The translations under genes were made by a program, and so were the position numbers. From Millisia brevis NBRC 105863 (lineage in GTDB: Bacteria; Actinomycetota; Actinomycetes; Mycobacteriales; Mycobacteriaceae): a DNA stretch of 64,000 nt. The notes beneath the pieces are model-generated. The model searched no databases. It was not told where the DNA came from and was given only the letters and a program-made list of their open reading frames with translations. The DNA lies in the NCBI RefSeq assembly GCF_001552615.1, contig NZ_BCRN01000019.1:1-64000 (forward strand). The letters are read 5' to 3'. The first letter of the stretch is position 1. Each line of letters opens with the position of its first letter. Shown here in pieces: positions 54,067-63,574 of this stretch.

Positions 54067-56030
54067 CCGCCCTGCGAACCGATCCCACCGCCGATCGGAA
54101 AGCGATCGCGCCGCCGTCGATCCTGCGCACCGGATGGCGCCTGCCGGAGGTGCGGTGGGCGTCGATCGCACTGGTGTTGTTCCTGGTCGGCTGGGGTCTG
54201 CAGCTCGCCGGCACCCCTGCCTGGATGTGGTGGACGGCCTACCTGGTCTGCTACGCCACCGGCGGCTGGGAGCCGGCTCTCGCCGGCTTGCGGGCGCTGC
54301 GGGAACGCACTCTGGACGTCGACCTGCTGATGATCGTCGCGGCGATCGCGGCGGCGGCGATCGGTCAGGTCTTCGACGGCGCCCTGCTGATCGTCATCTT
54401 CGCGACCTCCGGCGCGCTGGAGGTCGTGGTCACCCAACGAACCGCCCAATCGGTAACCGCCCTGCTCGGCCTGGCCCCGGAGCAGGCGACCCGCCTCGAC
54501 CCGGACGGCTCCACCCACACGGTCGAGTGCGCCGATCTGGTGGTCGGCGATCGGATTCTGGTGCGCCCCGGCGAACGGGTCGGCGCCGACGGCGTGGTGA
54601 TCGACGGCTACAGCGAGGTCGACCAGCAGGCGGTGACCGGCGAGTCGGTGCCGGTCGCCCGCGGCGTGGGCGACGAGGTGCTCTCGGGCACGGTCAACGG
54701 CACGGGCGCGCTGACCGTGCGGGTCGAACGGGCGGCATCGGAGTCGGTGATCGCCCGGATCGTCGCGCTGGTCGAGGAGGCCTCGCAGTCGAAGGCGGCG
54801 ACCCAGCTGTTCATCGACCGGGTCGAGCAGGTGTACTCGTTCACCGTCGTCGCCGCGACGCTGCTGGTCCTGGGGATTCCGCTGCTGTTCGGCAGCCCCT
54901 TCGAGGAGGCGCTGCTGCGGGCGATCGTGTTCATGATCGTCGCCTCCCCCTGCGCGGTGGTGCTCTCGACGATGCCACCGCTGCTCGCCTCGATCGCCAA
55001 CGCGGGCCGGCACGGGGTGCTGGTCAAGTCCGCCGCGGTGATGGAGTCGATCGGCCGCACGACGCTGGTTGCCTTCGACAAGACCGGCACGCTGACCGAG
55101 GGGCGGCCGGAGGTCGCGGCGATCCGGTCGTTGGGCGAGCGGTCCCCGGCCGAGATTCTGGCGGCGGCCGCGGCGGTCGAACGGCTCAGCGAACATCCGT
55201 TGGGGCGGGCCATCGTCGATGCCGCGGATACCCCGATCGGAGCGGTCGACGATTTCCGGGCGATGCCCGGCCGCGGGGTGACCGGCCTGGTCGACGGTCG
55301 ACGGGTGACCGTCGAACGCGCCGGCGACCAGGCGAACGGCACCCCGGAGAACGGCGACCACGCAACCGTGGTGCGCGTGACGATAGACGGCCGCGCCGAG
55401 GGGCTGATCGAACTGGTCGACCGGGTGCGCGACGAGGCGGCCGGTGCGGTGCGCGATCTCGCCGACATCACCGCCGGTCCGACGATCATGGTGACCGGCG
55501 ATCACACGACGACCGCGCGGATGGTGGCCGAGCGCACCGGGATCGCCGAGGTGCACGCCGAGCTGCTTCCCGAGGACAAGGCGACCGTGGTGGCCGATCG
55601 GCGCCGCGCCGGCGAGATCGTCCTGCTGGTCGGCGACGGGATCAACGACGCGCCCGCCCTGGTGACCGCGGATACCGGTGTCGCGATGGGTGGACGCGGG
55701 TCCGACCTGGCGCTCGACACGGCCGACGTGATCATGGTGCGCGACGACCTCCACGCGATCGCCGCCCTGATCCGACTGTCCCGCAAGGCCCGCCGCTATG
55801 TGATCGCGAACCTGACCATCGCGGCGACGGTGATCGTGACGCTGGTGACCTGGGATCTGGTGGGCACCCTGCCACTGCCGCTCGCCGTTGCGGGGCACGA
55901 GGGGTCGACAGTGGTGGTGGCGCTCAACGGCGCGCGGCTGCTTCGGTCGTCGGTGTGGTCGCCGAGCGGTCAGCCGGCGGCTTCGGCGCCGCGTCGCTCC
56001 GACAGCGCCGCCCGCAGTCGCTCCGCGTAG
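54063..56030 (+). CDS. ctpD: Metal-exporting P1B-type ATPase, CtpD-like
   Basis: A 655-residue P-type ATPase. The conserved SPC motif in segment 6 (IVASPCAVVLS), the phosphorylation site DKTGT, TGES, HEPLG-type HP motif (SEHPLGRAI) and GDGINDAPAL are present. The tail HEGSTVVVALNGARLL matches the CtpD subgroup (P1B-4, Co/Fe efflux). No N-terminal heavy-metal-binding domain. The start overlaps the ArsR stop. The 3' end overlaps the convergent HIT gene by 61 bases. Confidence 0.9.
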   Translation: MTALRTDPTADRKAIAPPSILRTGWRLPEVRWASIALVLFLVGWGLQLAGTPAWMWWTAYLVCYATGGWEPALAGLRALRERTLDVDLLMIVAAIAAAAIGQVFDGALLIVIFATSGALEVVVTQRTAQSVTALLGLAPEQATRLDPDGSTHTVECADLVVGDRILVRPGERVGADGVVIDGYSEVDQQAVTGESVPVARGVGDEVLSGTVNGTGALTVRVERAASESVIARIVALVEEASQSKAATQLFIDRVEQVYSFTVVAATLLVLGIPLLFGSPFEEALLRAIVFMIVASPCAVVLSTMPPLLASIANAGRHGVLVKSAAVMESIGRTTLVAFDKTGTLTEGRPEVAAIRSLGERSPAEILAAAAAVERLSEHPLGRAIVDAADTPIGAVDDFRAMPGRGVTGLVDGRRVTVERAGDQANGTPENGDHATVVRVTIDGRAEGLIELVDRVRDEAAGAVRDLADITAGPTIMVTGDHTTTARMVAERTGIAEVHAELLPEDKATVVADRRRAGEIVLLVGDGINDAPALVTADTGVAMGGRGSDLALDTADVIMVRDDLHAIAALIRLSRKARRYVIANLTIAATVIVTLVTWDLVGTLPLPLAVAGHEGSTVVVALNGARLLRSSVWSPSGQPAASAPRRSDSAARSRSA

Positions 56031-56416
56031 GCGTCGGCCTCCCCCGGCCCGTAGGACATACGGGGCCAGAAGAAGCCGCGCAGCCCGTCGCTCTTGTTGC
56101 GGGGTACGACGTGCATGTGCAGGTGCGGCACGGACTGACTGATCGTGTTGTTGATCGCGACGAAGGTGCCCTGCGCGCCGAAGGCGTTCTGCACCGCGCG
56201 CACCAGATCCTGACCGGCCTCCAGGAAGCCGTCGCGCAGCGGCGCGGGCAGGTCGAGCAGGGTGGAGAAGTGGTCGCGCGGGACCACCAGCGTGTGCCCG
56301 CGAAAGACGGGGCGGCTGTCGAGGAAGGCGACGAAGTCGTCGTTGCGCATCACCACATGCGCGTCGACGTTGTCGGCGACGATCGCGCAGAAGATACAGC
56401 CGCCGGCCGCGCTCAT
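55970..56416 (-). CDS. HIT-family protein
   Basis: A 148-residue histidine-triad protein. The HLHMHVVPR motif (about 98-106) is the nucleotide-binding active site, and CIFCAI near the N-terminus is a HIT signature. Related enzymes hydrolyse nucleotide-linked phosphoramidates. It is overlapped at its 3' end by the CtpD gene and overlaps the small membrane gene in ATGA. Confidence 0.92.
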   Translation of the reverse strand: MSAAGGCIFCAIVADNVDAHVVMRNDDFVAFLDSRPVFRGHTLVVPRDHFSTLLDLPAPLRDGFLEAGQDLVRAVQNAFGAQGTFVAINNTISQSVPHLHMHVVPRNKSDGLRGFFWPRMSYGPGEADAYAERLRAALSERRGAEAAG

Positions 56417-56643
56417 GACGGCTCCACCGCGGTCGGCTCACGACGGCGCCCGAAGACCCAGTAGGCGAGGGAGTTACCGCTGTTGAGGCCGATGGCGGTG
56501 CGCCACCAGAGCTTGCGACCCCGCACCAACTCGTCGGGGCGTCGGTGGATATCCCACAGCGCGAGGGCGCCGGAGATCACGGAGGCGACGACGACGGCGA
56601 AGAGGGCATTCCGGCGGGGTCCGGGCGGAGGGAGCTGTGACAT
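56413..56643 (-). CDS. Small membrane protein upstream of the HIT gene
   Basis: A 76-residue protein with one or two hydrophobic segments (about 13-30). Basic C-terminal half with WDIHRRPDELVRGRKLWWR. ATGA overlap with the HIT gene makes it real and co-translated. It resembles DUF phospholipase-D-nuclease-like small membrane proteins (PLDc_N-like WDIxxRP), but this is tentative. Function unknown. Confidence 0.65.
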   Translation of the reverse strand: MSQLPPPGPRRNALFAVVVASVISGALALWDIHRRPDELVRGRKLWWRTAIGLNSGNSLAYWVFGRRREPTAVEPS

Positions 56644-56713
56644 ATGCCCAGTTTCCTCCTCCGGGCCCGTCGCCGCTCACCGCCTCGCCGAAGTCCCGCC
56701 GGTTCAGCCGGCC

Positions 56714-57253
56714 TCAGCCCTGCGCGGCCGCCCATTCGGCGATACGTCGAGCGCTCTCGGCCTCCGAGAGATCCTCGACGCGGGTCATCACCGACCAGCG
56801 CACCCCGAACGGGTCGCGGATGCTCGCGAACCGGTCGCCGGAGACGAACGTCATCACCGGTTCGCGCACGACCGCCCCGGCGGCGACGGCCCGCTCGACC
56901 ACCGCGTCGACGTTCGGGCAGTAGAGGCCCAGCGAGTAGCAGTCGTCGTCCCCGTCCGGCGCCGGCACCAGGTGGTACTCGGGATTCGGTTCGCCCAGTT
57001 GGAGGCGGCCGTTGCCGAAGTCGAGTTCGGCGTGCACGACGATCCCGCCCATCTCGGTGACGTCGACGACGCGGGCACCGAAGATGTCCCGATAGAACTC
57101 GATCGCGGCGGCGGCGCCCGGCACCGCCAGGAACGGGGTGAGCGAGGACAGCCCGTGCGGGATGCCGTTCGTGGTGTGCGCCCCGGTCACGCCGACCGTA
57201 TTGGCTTGCGGATCAACGGTATCGGTCGCCTGGACGACCTGATTGTCTGCCAT
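56714..57253 (-). CDS. VOC (glyoxalase/bleomycin-resistance) superfamily protein
   Basis: A 179-residue protein with the VOC beta-alpha fold: AAIEFYRDIFGARVV, FGNGRLQLGEPNPEYHLVPAP and a C-terminal VMTFVSGDRFASIRDPFGVRWSV. It belongs to the PhnB/YcaQ-like group. Enzymatic or resistance function is unknown. The ribosome site is weak. It lies downstream of tauB by 86 bases in the same direction. Confidence 0.85.
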   Translation of the reverse strand: MADNQVVQATDTVDPQANTVGVTGAHTTNGIPHGLSSLTPFLAVPGAAAAIEFYRDIFGARVVDVTEMGGIVVHAELDFGNGRLQLGEPNPEYHLVPAPDGDDDCYSLGLYCPNVDAVVERAVAAGAVVREPVMTFVSGDRFASIRDPFGVRWSVMTRVEDLSEAESARRIAEWAAAQG

Positions 57254-57339
57254 GACCGCCACGCTACGAGAGCCGGACCGGCCGCGCTTGAAGATTCGCG
57301 ACCGGTCCGGTGGTTCGACGGGCAGAGATCGAGCGGCGG

Positions 57340-58152
57340 TCAGGCGGCGGCGGCCTTGACCGCCCGTCCGACCTCGGCTCGCAGCCGGTTGTACTCGCCG
57401 GAGCGGCGCAACTCCTCCGAATCGATCCCGCTGCGGGGCAGATCGGCCGACAGGTCGAGCGCGACGCGGCCGGGCCGCCGGGTCAACACGACGATCCGGG
57501 AGCCCAGGAAGGCGGCCTCGTCGGCGCTGTGCGTGACGAAGACGGTGGTCCGACCGGTCTCCGCGCTGACCCGGCGCACGTCCTCCTGCAGCCGCTCGCG
57601 GGTGAGGGCGTCGAGCGCGGCGAAGGGCTCGTCGAGCAGGAACAGCGGGGTATCGGCGGCGAGCGCCCGGGCGATCGCGACGCGCTGCTGCTGCCCGCCG
57701 CTGATCTCCCAGATCCGGCGGTCGGCGGTGCCCTCGAGCCCCACCCGGTGCAGCAGCCCCTCGCGCCGTTCGGCCCGCTCCGCCTTCGGCACCTTCGCGT
57801 ACTTGAGGGCCAGGTCGATATTGCCGCCGACGGTGCGCCACGGAAACAGCCGCGGCTGTTGGAAGACCACCCCGGCGCTGACGCCGGGAACCGGCGCCTC
57901 CCCGGAGACGGTGACCCGCCCCTCGGCGGGCTGCTCGAACCCGGCCAGCAGCCGCAGCAGGGTCGACTTGCCGCAGCCGGAGGCGCCGACGAGCACCAGG
58001 AAGCTGCCGGGTTCGACGTCGAGGTCGACCGGCCCGAGGGCGGTCACCCGATCCTTGCCGGAGCCGTACCGCTGCGAGACGCCCTCGACCGTGACCCGGC
58101 CGGCGTCACCGACGACGCCGACCGCGTCCGAGTCACTACTGGGTGATGACAT
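57340..58152 (-). CDS. tauB: Taurine-type ABC transporter ATP-binding protein
   Basis: A 270-residue ATPase of the nitrate/sulfonate/taurine family. Walker A GASGCGKST, signature ISGGQQQRVAIARAL, Walker B LFLLDEPFAALD, and LTRERLQEDVRR typical of SsuB/TauB. ATG overlaps the preceding tauA gene by 17 bases. It energises the permease TauC. The binding protein points to taurine rather than other sulfonates. Confidence 0.85.
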   Translation of the reverse strand: MSSPSSDSDAVGVVGDAGRVTVEGVSQRYGSGKDRVTALGPVDLDVEPGSFLVLVGASGCGKSTLLRLLAGFEQPAEGRVTVSGEAPVPGVSAGVVFQQPRLFPWRTVGGNIDLALKYAKVPKAERAERREGLLHRVGLEGTADRRIWEISGGQQQRVAIARALAADTPLFLLDEPFAALDALTRERLQEDVRRVSAETGRTTVFVTHSADEAAFLGSRIVVLTRRPGRVALDLSADLPRSGIDSEELRRSGEYNRLRAEVGRAVKAAAA

Positions 58153-59164
58153 CCGGAAGTCCCCTGGTGTAGATGGCGTCCTGGAAGGTCGACAGCGGAG
58201 CGGCCTCGGGGATCTGCGCCTGATCGGCGAGGAACTGCGAGGCATCCTCGAGGCTGTTGGCGATCGCGCCCGGCTGCCCCTCGGTGCCGAGCCATTCCGG
58301 CGAGGCGATCTCGGCCGGCGTCAGGTACAGGCCCTGCTGGAGCTGGCCGGCGACCTCCTCCGGGCTCAGCCCGATCTCCGCGGAGATCGCCTTGGCGGCG
58401 TCGTCCGGCTGATCGTGGATCACGTCGAGCGCCCGCGCCTGCTGCTGCCGCCAGGTGTCCACCGCATCCGGGTTGGCCTCGGCGAAGGCGGTCGAGACGA
58501 CACCGAGGTCGAGGGTGGGCTTGTCGTTCGCGGCGAGTTCGCGGCTGCTGATCAGCTGGGTTCCACTCTGCCGCAACTGGTCCAGGGTGGGCAGCCAGAC
58601 ATAGGCGGCGTCGATGTCGCCGCGGTCCCAGGCGGCCAGGATCGGCTGCGGCTGCAGGTCGATCAGCTGAACATCGTTGGGGGTCAGCCCGTTCTGTTCG
58701 AGCGCGGCGAGCAGGCTGTAGTGCGAGGTCGACGCGAACGGGGTGGCGATGCGCTTGCCGCGCAGGTCGGCGATCGACGAGATGCCGGTACCGTCACGGG
58801 CGATCAGCGCCTCGTTCTCGCCGGCGACGTCGAGCAGGAAGGCCACCTGGTACGGGATGTTCAGCGGCTCCGACAATCCGCGCGCCACCGGGCTCGACCC
58901 GATCGCGGCGAAGTCGAGTTCCCCGGCGATGAACGCGGTGTTGATGTCGGCACCGGAATCGAACTTGATCCACCGGATGTTGTAGTCCGGCAACGCTTCC
59001 TCGAGCCACTGATTGTTCTTCACGATCAGGTCGCCGCTCGGGAAGGTCTGATAGCCGAGTCGGATCGTCGGTTTGCTCGAGTCCTGCCCCGACTGACCCA
59101 CAGCGCAGCCGGTCAGCGCCATCATCGCGATGACACCAGCCGCTACCAGCGCTTTGATTCTCAT
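58136..59164 (-). CDS. tauA: Taurine-type ABC transporter substrate-binding lipoprotein
   Basis: A 342-residue lipoprotein with a VIAMMALTGC lipobox (cysteine about 20). The TauA-like pattern WIKFDSGADINTAF...IGSSPVARGL is strong. It delivers taurine or a close sulfonate to TauC. ATGA overlap with the permease stop. The tauD dioxygenase that would use the substrate is not in this window. Confidence 0.82.
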   Translation of the reverse strand: MRIKALVAAGVIAMMALTGCAVGQSGQDSSKPTIRLGYQTFPSGDLIVKNNQWLEEALPDYNIRWIKFDSGADINTAFIAGELDFAAIGSSPVARGLSEPLNIPYQVAFLLDVAGENEALIARDGTGISSIADLRGKRIATPFASTSHYSLLAALEQNGLTPNDVQLIDLQPQPILAAWDRGDIDAAYVWLPTLDQLRQSGTQLISSRELAANDKPTLDLGVVSTAFAEANPDAVDTWRQQQARALDVIHDQPDDAAKAISAEIGLSPEEVAGQLQQGLYLTPAEIASPEWLGTEGQPGAIANSLEDASQFLADQAQIPEAAPLSTFQDAIYTRGLPDVITQ

Positions 59165-60048
59165 GCTTTTCCTCTCCAGGGAACGACGCGCCGCTCGATG
59201 GTGCGCAGCACGCCGTCGATGACCAAACCCGAGATTCCGATGGCGAAGATGCCGACGAGCACCACCGGAGTGTTGTTGTAGTTACTTGCGTCCTTGACCA
59301 TTCCGCCGATACCGGGGATGCCGTTGAACAGTTCCGCGGCGACGACGGACGAATAGGCCATGCCGACGGCCAACCGGATGCCGGTGAAGGTCTCCGGTAG
59401 GGCGGCGGGCACGACGACATCGCGGATCACCTGGGTGCGCGAAGCGCCGAGCGCGCGGGCGGCCTCGGTCAGCGCGACCGGTGCGGCGGCGACCGCGGCG
59501 GTGGTGGCGACGGCGGCCGGCGGCAGGGCGGCCAGCGCGAGCAGCGTGATCTTGGGCGCCTCGTCGATGCCGAGCCAGATGACCAGCAGGAAGAAGTAGG
59601 CCAGCGGCGGCAGGCTGCGCAGGAAGGTCAGCCACGGCTCGAGAACTCGCCGCAACCAACCGATCGTGCCCATCAGCAGGCCGAGGAGCACGCCGATCGC
59701 GACGCCGATCACCACGCCCACCAGCACCCGACGCAAGGTCATGTACAGGTGCTCCCACAGCAGGTAGCCCGCGTAGCCGCGTACCCCGTTGTCGCTGGTG
59801 GAGATGTCGATGAAGGCCGACCAGACCGTGCTGGGGAAGGGGACGAAGGTCTGATTCCAGATGCCGCTGACCGCGACGAGCTGCCAGACGATGAAAAAGA
59901 CCAGCACCGACAGCAGGGGCAGCACCAAACTGCTTGCGGTGGCGCGCAGTCGACTGCCGATCGAACCGCCGGGTGGTTCCGCGCCGCCCGCGGCGAGGGT
60001 CGTGGAAGTGGTCGTCTCGGGTTCGGTGGAGACAGGGTGGATGGACAC
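59161..60048 (-). CDS. tauC: Taurine-type ABC transporter permease
   Basis: A 295-residue permease with about six membrane segments. The EAA-loop (EAARALGASRTQVIRDVVVPAALPE, about 195-219) is clear. It is first in the operon, permease-binding protein-ATPase order. The GTG has GGGAG about ten bases upstream. The N-terminal 40 residues are Thr/Ser/Glu-rich. Confidence 0.85.
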   Translation of the reverse strand: MSIHPVSTEPETTTSTTLAAGGAEPPGGSIGSRLRATASSLVLPLLSVLVFFIVWQLVAVSGIWNQTFVPFPSTVWSAFIDISTSDNGVRGYAGYLLWEHLYMTLRRVLVGVVIGVAIGVLLGLLMGTIGWLRRVLEPWLTFLRSLPPLAYFFLLVIWLGIDEAPKITLLALAALPPAAVATTAAVAAAPVALTEAARALGASRTQVIRDVVVPAALPETFTGIRLAVGMAYSSVVAAELFNGIPGIGGMVKDASNYNNTPVVLVGIFAIGISGLVIDGVLRTIERRVVPWRGKA

Positions 60049-60224
60049 GTCTCGAACTCCCTGCGCTCGGTGTGGAACGGATGATGCGGCGCGGGTTCGA
60101 TGTGCAAGCAGCCCTACGAAACACGACCTCGGGCGAGTCTGGACCCTTTCGGGCGCTGCGCCGATAGACCGCATCACGCAGAGCGCAATAGAGGGTTCCG
60201 CTTGTCAACGGACCCATGCATGCA

Positions 60225-60256
60225 GTAAGGGCCCGGTACGACGACCGGGCCCTTAC
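60225..60256 (-). terminator. Terminator after the secreted protein gene
   Basis: A perfect 13-base stem GTAAGGGCCCGGT with its complement (60225-60237 and 60244-60256) and 6-base loop, beginning 16 bases past the minus-strand stop. No T-tract, as often in actinobacteria. The 5' neighbour region upstream of tauC is 60049-60224. Confidence 0.75.
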
Positions 60257-60272
60257 CGTGTTGCCATCACAT

Positions 60273-61538
60273 TCAGGTGTAGCAGGCCTGCCAGCCCTGC
60301 GACTGCAACACCGTCACATCGCAGTAGGTCGCCCGCGGGTAGTACGGGCCCATACTGGTCGCCGGATCGACCCCCGAGTCCTGCGCGGCCTGGATCGACC
60401 AGGGATAGAACTGCTCCGACGGCAACATATTTCGGATGAAGACCACCTTGTTGGGGACCGTGATGTCACCCCAGGGCAACATCGTGATCGTCGAATCCGC
60501 CGAGGCGGTCATATCCTCGGCCGCGGCCACGACGAAGGTGTAGTACCCGCCGCTGTCGATGCGGGTTTGGTAGTCGTCGGCGCAGCCGACCACCGGATAC
60601 GGTGTGACCCTGTCGTTCTGACACATCGACCAGTAGCGCATCGCCACCCCGGTGGTCGCGGGTGATTCGCCGGCGCGGGTATCCGGGAAGCTCGGCGCCA
60701 TGCCGCGGATCACCAGAACCCGACCGGGCTGGTAGGTCAGCCCGGCACCGATGTACTTGTTGTCGCCGTTGGGGAAGAGCCCGGACGTCGAGGCCGGGGT
60801 GATGAACGTCGCCTCCGGGGCGCCACCGGGGAAGGCGCCGGCGGCCGCATTGCCGATCGCCCGGTCGAAGACCGCGGTCAGCGCCGCGGCGATCGGCCCG
60901 GAGTAGGCCCGCGGATCGAACGGTGTCGCGCAGGGCGACAACGGAAGTGTCATCCCACCACCGAGATTCATCGTCACCGTCGGCAGATGCACCCCACCGC
61001 TGGGCGATGCCGGGTCGGCCGGCACGTAGATGCGCACGATCAGGAAGCCCACCGAACTCTGCTGCCCCTCGCGCAGGCCACGGATCTCGTTGCGCGCCGG
61101 GTCCGCCGGACCGGACACGACCGTCGCGGTCCAGTTGCGACCGGCAGCGCTCGGGGCGACCGTCGCGTAGGGGTTCGCGCTCCCCTCTTCGGGCTGGATC
61201 TGATTGTCCCGCAGAGTATCCACGGTGTTGAAGTCGGTGCCGTAGGTATTGAGCGAGAAGTAGCGGGCGTCCGGATACTGCCCGGTCAACGTGATCGACT
61301 GGCCCGGCCCGAGGTGGTACGGCAGCACCCAGTAGGTGGCGCCGGAGTCCGGGAACGCGACGTTGAGGATCTGGTCGTTCGACATGATCTGCCAGGCGCA
61401 GGCCGGTCCGGCCGCGTCGCCCTGCCCGACCGGCTGAGCCCGGGCGACGCCGCCGGCGAGCGCGCCGGAGACCATCACCAACAGGGACAGCACCAGCGCG
61501 GCGAGTCTGCGACCACCGAAACGTTCGAGGGTGTTCAT
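60273..61538 (-). CDS. Secreted protein of unknown function
   Basis: A 421-residue exported protein. Signal peptide: n-region RFGGRR, hydrophobic core LAALVLSLLVMVSGALAGGV and ARA cleavage site at about 34. The mature part is rich in Gly, Tyr and Ser with segments such as YFSLNTYGTDFNTVDTL and FIRNMLPSEQFYPWSI. It contains few Cys, with a CAW near the N-terminus and ACYT at the C-terminus. Similar proteins occur as secreted conserved actinobacterial proteins. It follows the lipoprotein gene by 20 bases, so the two are an operon. Confidence 0.72.
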   Translation of the reverse strand: MNTLERFGGRRLAALVLSLLVMVSGALAGGVARAQPVGQGDAAGPACAWQIMSNDQILNVAFPDSGATYWVLPYHLGPGQSITLTGQYPDARYFSLNTYGTDFNTVDTLRDNQIQPEEGSANPYATVAPSAAGRNWTATVVSGPADPARNEIRGLREGQQSSVGFLIVRIYVPADPASPSGGVHLPTVTMNLGGGMTLPLSPCATPFDPRAYSGPIAAALTAVFDRAIGNAAAGAFPGGAPEATFITPASTSGLFPNGDNKYIGAGLTYQPGRVLVIRGMAPSFPDTRAGESPATTGVAMRYWSMCQNDRVTPYPVVGCADDYQTRIDSGGYYTFVVAAAEDMTASADSTITMLPWGDITVPNKVVFIRNMLPSEQFYPWSIQAAQDSGVDPATSMGPYYPRATYCDVTVLQSQGWQACYT

Positions 61539-61558
61539 CTGTTCTCCGCCCCGGCCGC

Positions 61559-62374
61559 TCAGGAGACGCCCGGACCGGCAACGCTGCGCTGGTAGGCGTT
61601 GTTGAGGTCGTCGTCGACGACGTATGCGGTGCCATCGGCGACCACGTCGAGCGGTGCGTCGAGGATCCGGGTGCCGTAGGACCAGCCCTCCGGGAGCTGC
61701 AGGCGCGAGCCGAGATCCGCCAGATCGTCGTAGCTCAGGTTCGGGTCGATGATCTGCGAGTAGGACTGCATCGTGTAGACCGATCCCTGCGGGTCGGTCA
61801 GTTCGAACACCGGTTGACCGGCTTCGTACTTCCAGGTGGTCTGCCGGGTGACGGTGTTGACCGTGTACATCTGGCCGACGCTCCCCTGCCGCAGGCTGGT
61901 GTCCACCTGCGCCCGCAGCGCCATCTGGATGCCGCCGAAGAACCAGGTCTCCTTCGAGGTCGTCACCCCACCCTGCTGTGCGCCGATCTCGTCGAGCACC
62001 CAATGTCGCGGGCCGTTGAGGTTGGCCTCGAGCGCGTTGTACGCCTCCTTGACCTCGTCCTCGGTGATGGCCTGCCAGAGGTCGTCGGGGCAGTCGTTGA
62101 AGCCGAGGGTGTTGTACACCCAGGCGGTCAGGGTGGTCCCCTCCCGGGTGACCGGGATCATCTCGCAGTACCGCGCATCACGCAGGTCGGTGGTCACCGG
62201 CGGATTCTCGTTCTCCGGACCGGGTCCGAACTCGACGACGGTCGGTTCGCCGTCGATCGTCTGGGTCACCGACGTGTCCGTGGTGACCCCGCCGGTGCCG
62301 CTGCTACACGCGGACAGGCCGAGGGCCGCCACGGCGGTGAGGGCGACGCCGAGGGCGTGCCGCTTGGGGTACAT
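61559..62374 (-). CDS. Exported lipoprotein of unknown function
   Basis: A 271-residue lipoprotein with a LGLSAC lipobox (cysteine about 23). The mature part has paired cysteines (about 69 and 94) around DARYCEMIPVTREG and NDCPDDLW. No catalytic motif. It precedes the secreted protein by 20 bases and likely works with it. A TAATAT element (62457-62462, minus) is a possible promoter -10. Confidence 0.75.
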   Translation of the reverse strand: MYPKRHALGVALTAVAALGLSACSSGTGGVTTDTSVTQTIDGEPTVVEFGPGPENENPPVTTDLRDARYCEMIPVTREGTTLTAWVYNTLGFNDCPDDLWQAITEDEVKEAYNALEANLNGPRHWVLDEIGAQQGGVTTSKETWFFGGIQMALRAQVDTSLRQGSVGQMYTVNTVTRQTTWKYEAGQPVFELTDPQGSVYTMQSYSQIIDPNLSYDDLADLGSRLQLPEGWSYGTRILDAPLDVVADGTAYVVDDDLNNAYQRSVAGPGVS

Positions 62375-62606
62375 GGGAGCTCCCTACCTGGTTGACGAAC
62401 AAGTCGACAACTCGGATGGGTTCGAGCCCCCGCCACGACCGCGAGTGTCACAGGGGATATTAGGGCCATTTGTCCATTAATTCCCAGGATTACAAAATGG
62501 CACGAATGCCTCTTTTGGTATTTTTGTTTCCGGGTTTCGGCGATACATGCGACGCGAAATACCGTCGAATGCACCGCCGGATCGCCCAGGTCGGAAGATT
62601 TCGGAC
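62375..62606. other. Intergenic region between HtpX and the lipoprotein
   Basis: About 230 bases, more A/T-rich than the surroundings, with runs TTTTTG and AATTAAT. It holds the lipoprotein promoter candidate and lies beyond the htpX stop. No gene or hairpin was recognised. Confidence 0.4.
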
Positions 62607-63470
62607 CTAGAGTCGGCGACCGGCCATTCGTTCGAGGCGTTCGATCCGATCCTGCATCGGAGGATGGGTCGCGAACAGCTTGCTCACCCGCTCGCCGGGA
62701 CGAAACGGGTTGGCGATCATCAGGTGTGACTGCGCGGCGAGCTGCGGCTCCGGCGGCAGCGGCGCCGCGGCCGCGCCCATCTCGATCTTGCGCAGCGCCG
62801 AGGCGAGCGCGAGCGGGTCACCGGTCAATTCCGCGCCCGACTGGTCCGCCTGGTACTCCCGCGACCGGGAAACCGCCAGCCGCACGAGCGTCGCGGCGAT
62901 CGGTCCGAGCAGCGAGACCAGCAGGATCGCCAGCGGATTGCCACCGTTTCCGCGGCCGCCGAAGGCGCTCGCGAAGAAGGCCATATTGGCCAAACCGGAG
63001 ATCACCGCGGCCATCGCGCCGGCGACCGACGAGATCAGGATGTCGCGGTTGTAGACGTGGGCGAGTTCGTGACCGAGCACCGCGCGCAGTTCGCGATCGT
63101 CGAGCAGTTGCAGGATGCCGCTGGTCACGCAGACCGCCGCATTGCGCGGATTGCGCCCGGTGGCGAAGGCGTTCGGGGCATTGGTCGGGCTGATGTACAG
63201 CCGCGGCATCGGCTGGCGCGCACTGGTCGCGAGCTCCCGAACGATCCGGTAGAGCACGGGCGATTCGACCTCGGTGATCGGCTGCGCGTGCATGGCCCGC
63301 AGCGCCATCTTGTCGCTGTTGAAGTAAGTCCACCCGTTGACGGCAACCGCGAGCAGGATCGAACCGAACAGGATGGTTCTGTTGTTGAAGAGGGCTCCGA
63401 TAAAGACGATCAGCAACGACATTCCGACCAGCAACGCGAACGTCTTGGCCGAATTGGCGAACCTGCTCAC
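62607..63470 (-). CDS. htpX: HtpX-like membrane zinc metalloprotease
   Basis: A 287-residue protease. Two N-terminal membrane segments, then the zinc motif HELAH (about 137-141), and further segments around [19 protein letters not shown] and [30 protein letters not shown], where the third ligand Glu lies in SREYQAD. It degrades misfolded membrane proteins. The GTG chosen has a GAGAGG 11 bases upstream and gives the family length; a GTG 12 bases earlier is an alternative. Beside a polyprenyl synthase, as in M. tuberculosis. Confidence 0.93.
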   Translation of the reverse strand: MSRFANSAKTFALLVGMSLLIVFIGALFNNRTILFGSILLAVAVNGWTYFNSDKMALRAMHAQPITEVESPVLYRIVRELATSARQPMPRLYISPTNAPNAFATGRNPRNAAVCVTSGILQLLDDRELRAVLGHELAHVYNRDILISSVAGAMAAVISGLANMAFFASAFGGRGNGGNPLAILLVSLLGPIAATLVRLAVSRSREYQADQSGAELTGDPLALASALRKIEMGAAAAPLPPEPQLAAQSHLMIANPFRPGERVSKLFATHPPMQDRIERLERMAGRRL

Positions 63471-63574
63471 CGGTCCACCCACCTCTCACTTTCGATGAAG
63501 ACCACGCCCGTGGCCATCACTGACGACAACGCTCCGGCGGGGGTCCGGGTTCCCGTCCGGCGGCGCGCAGCCCG

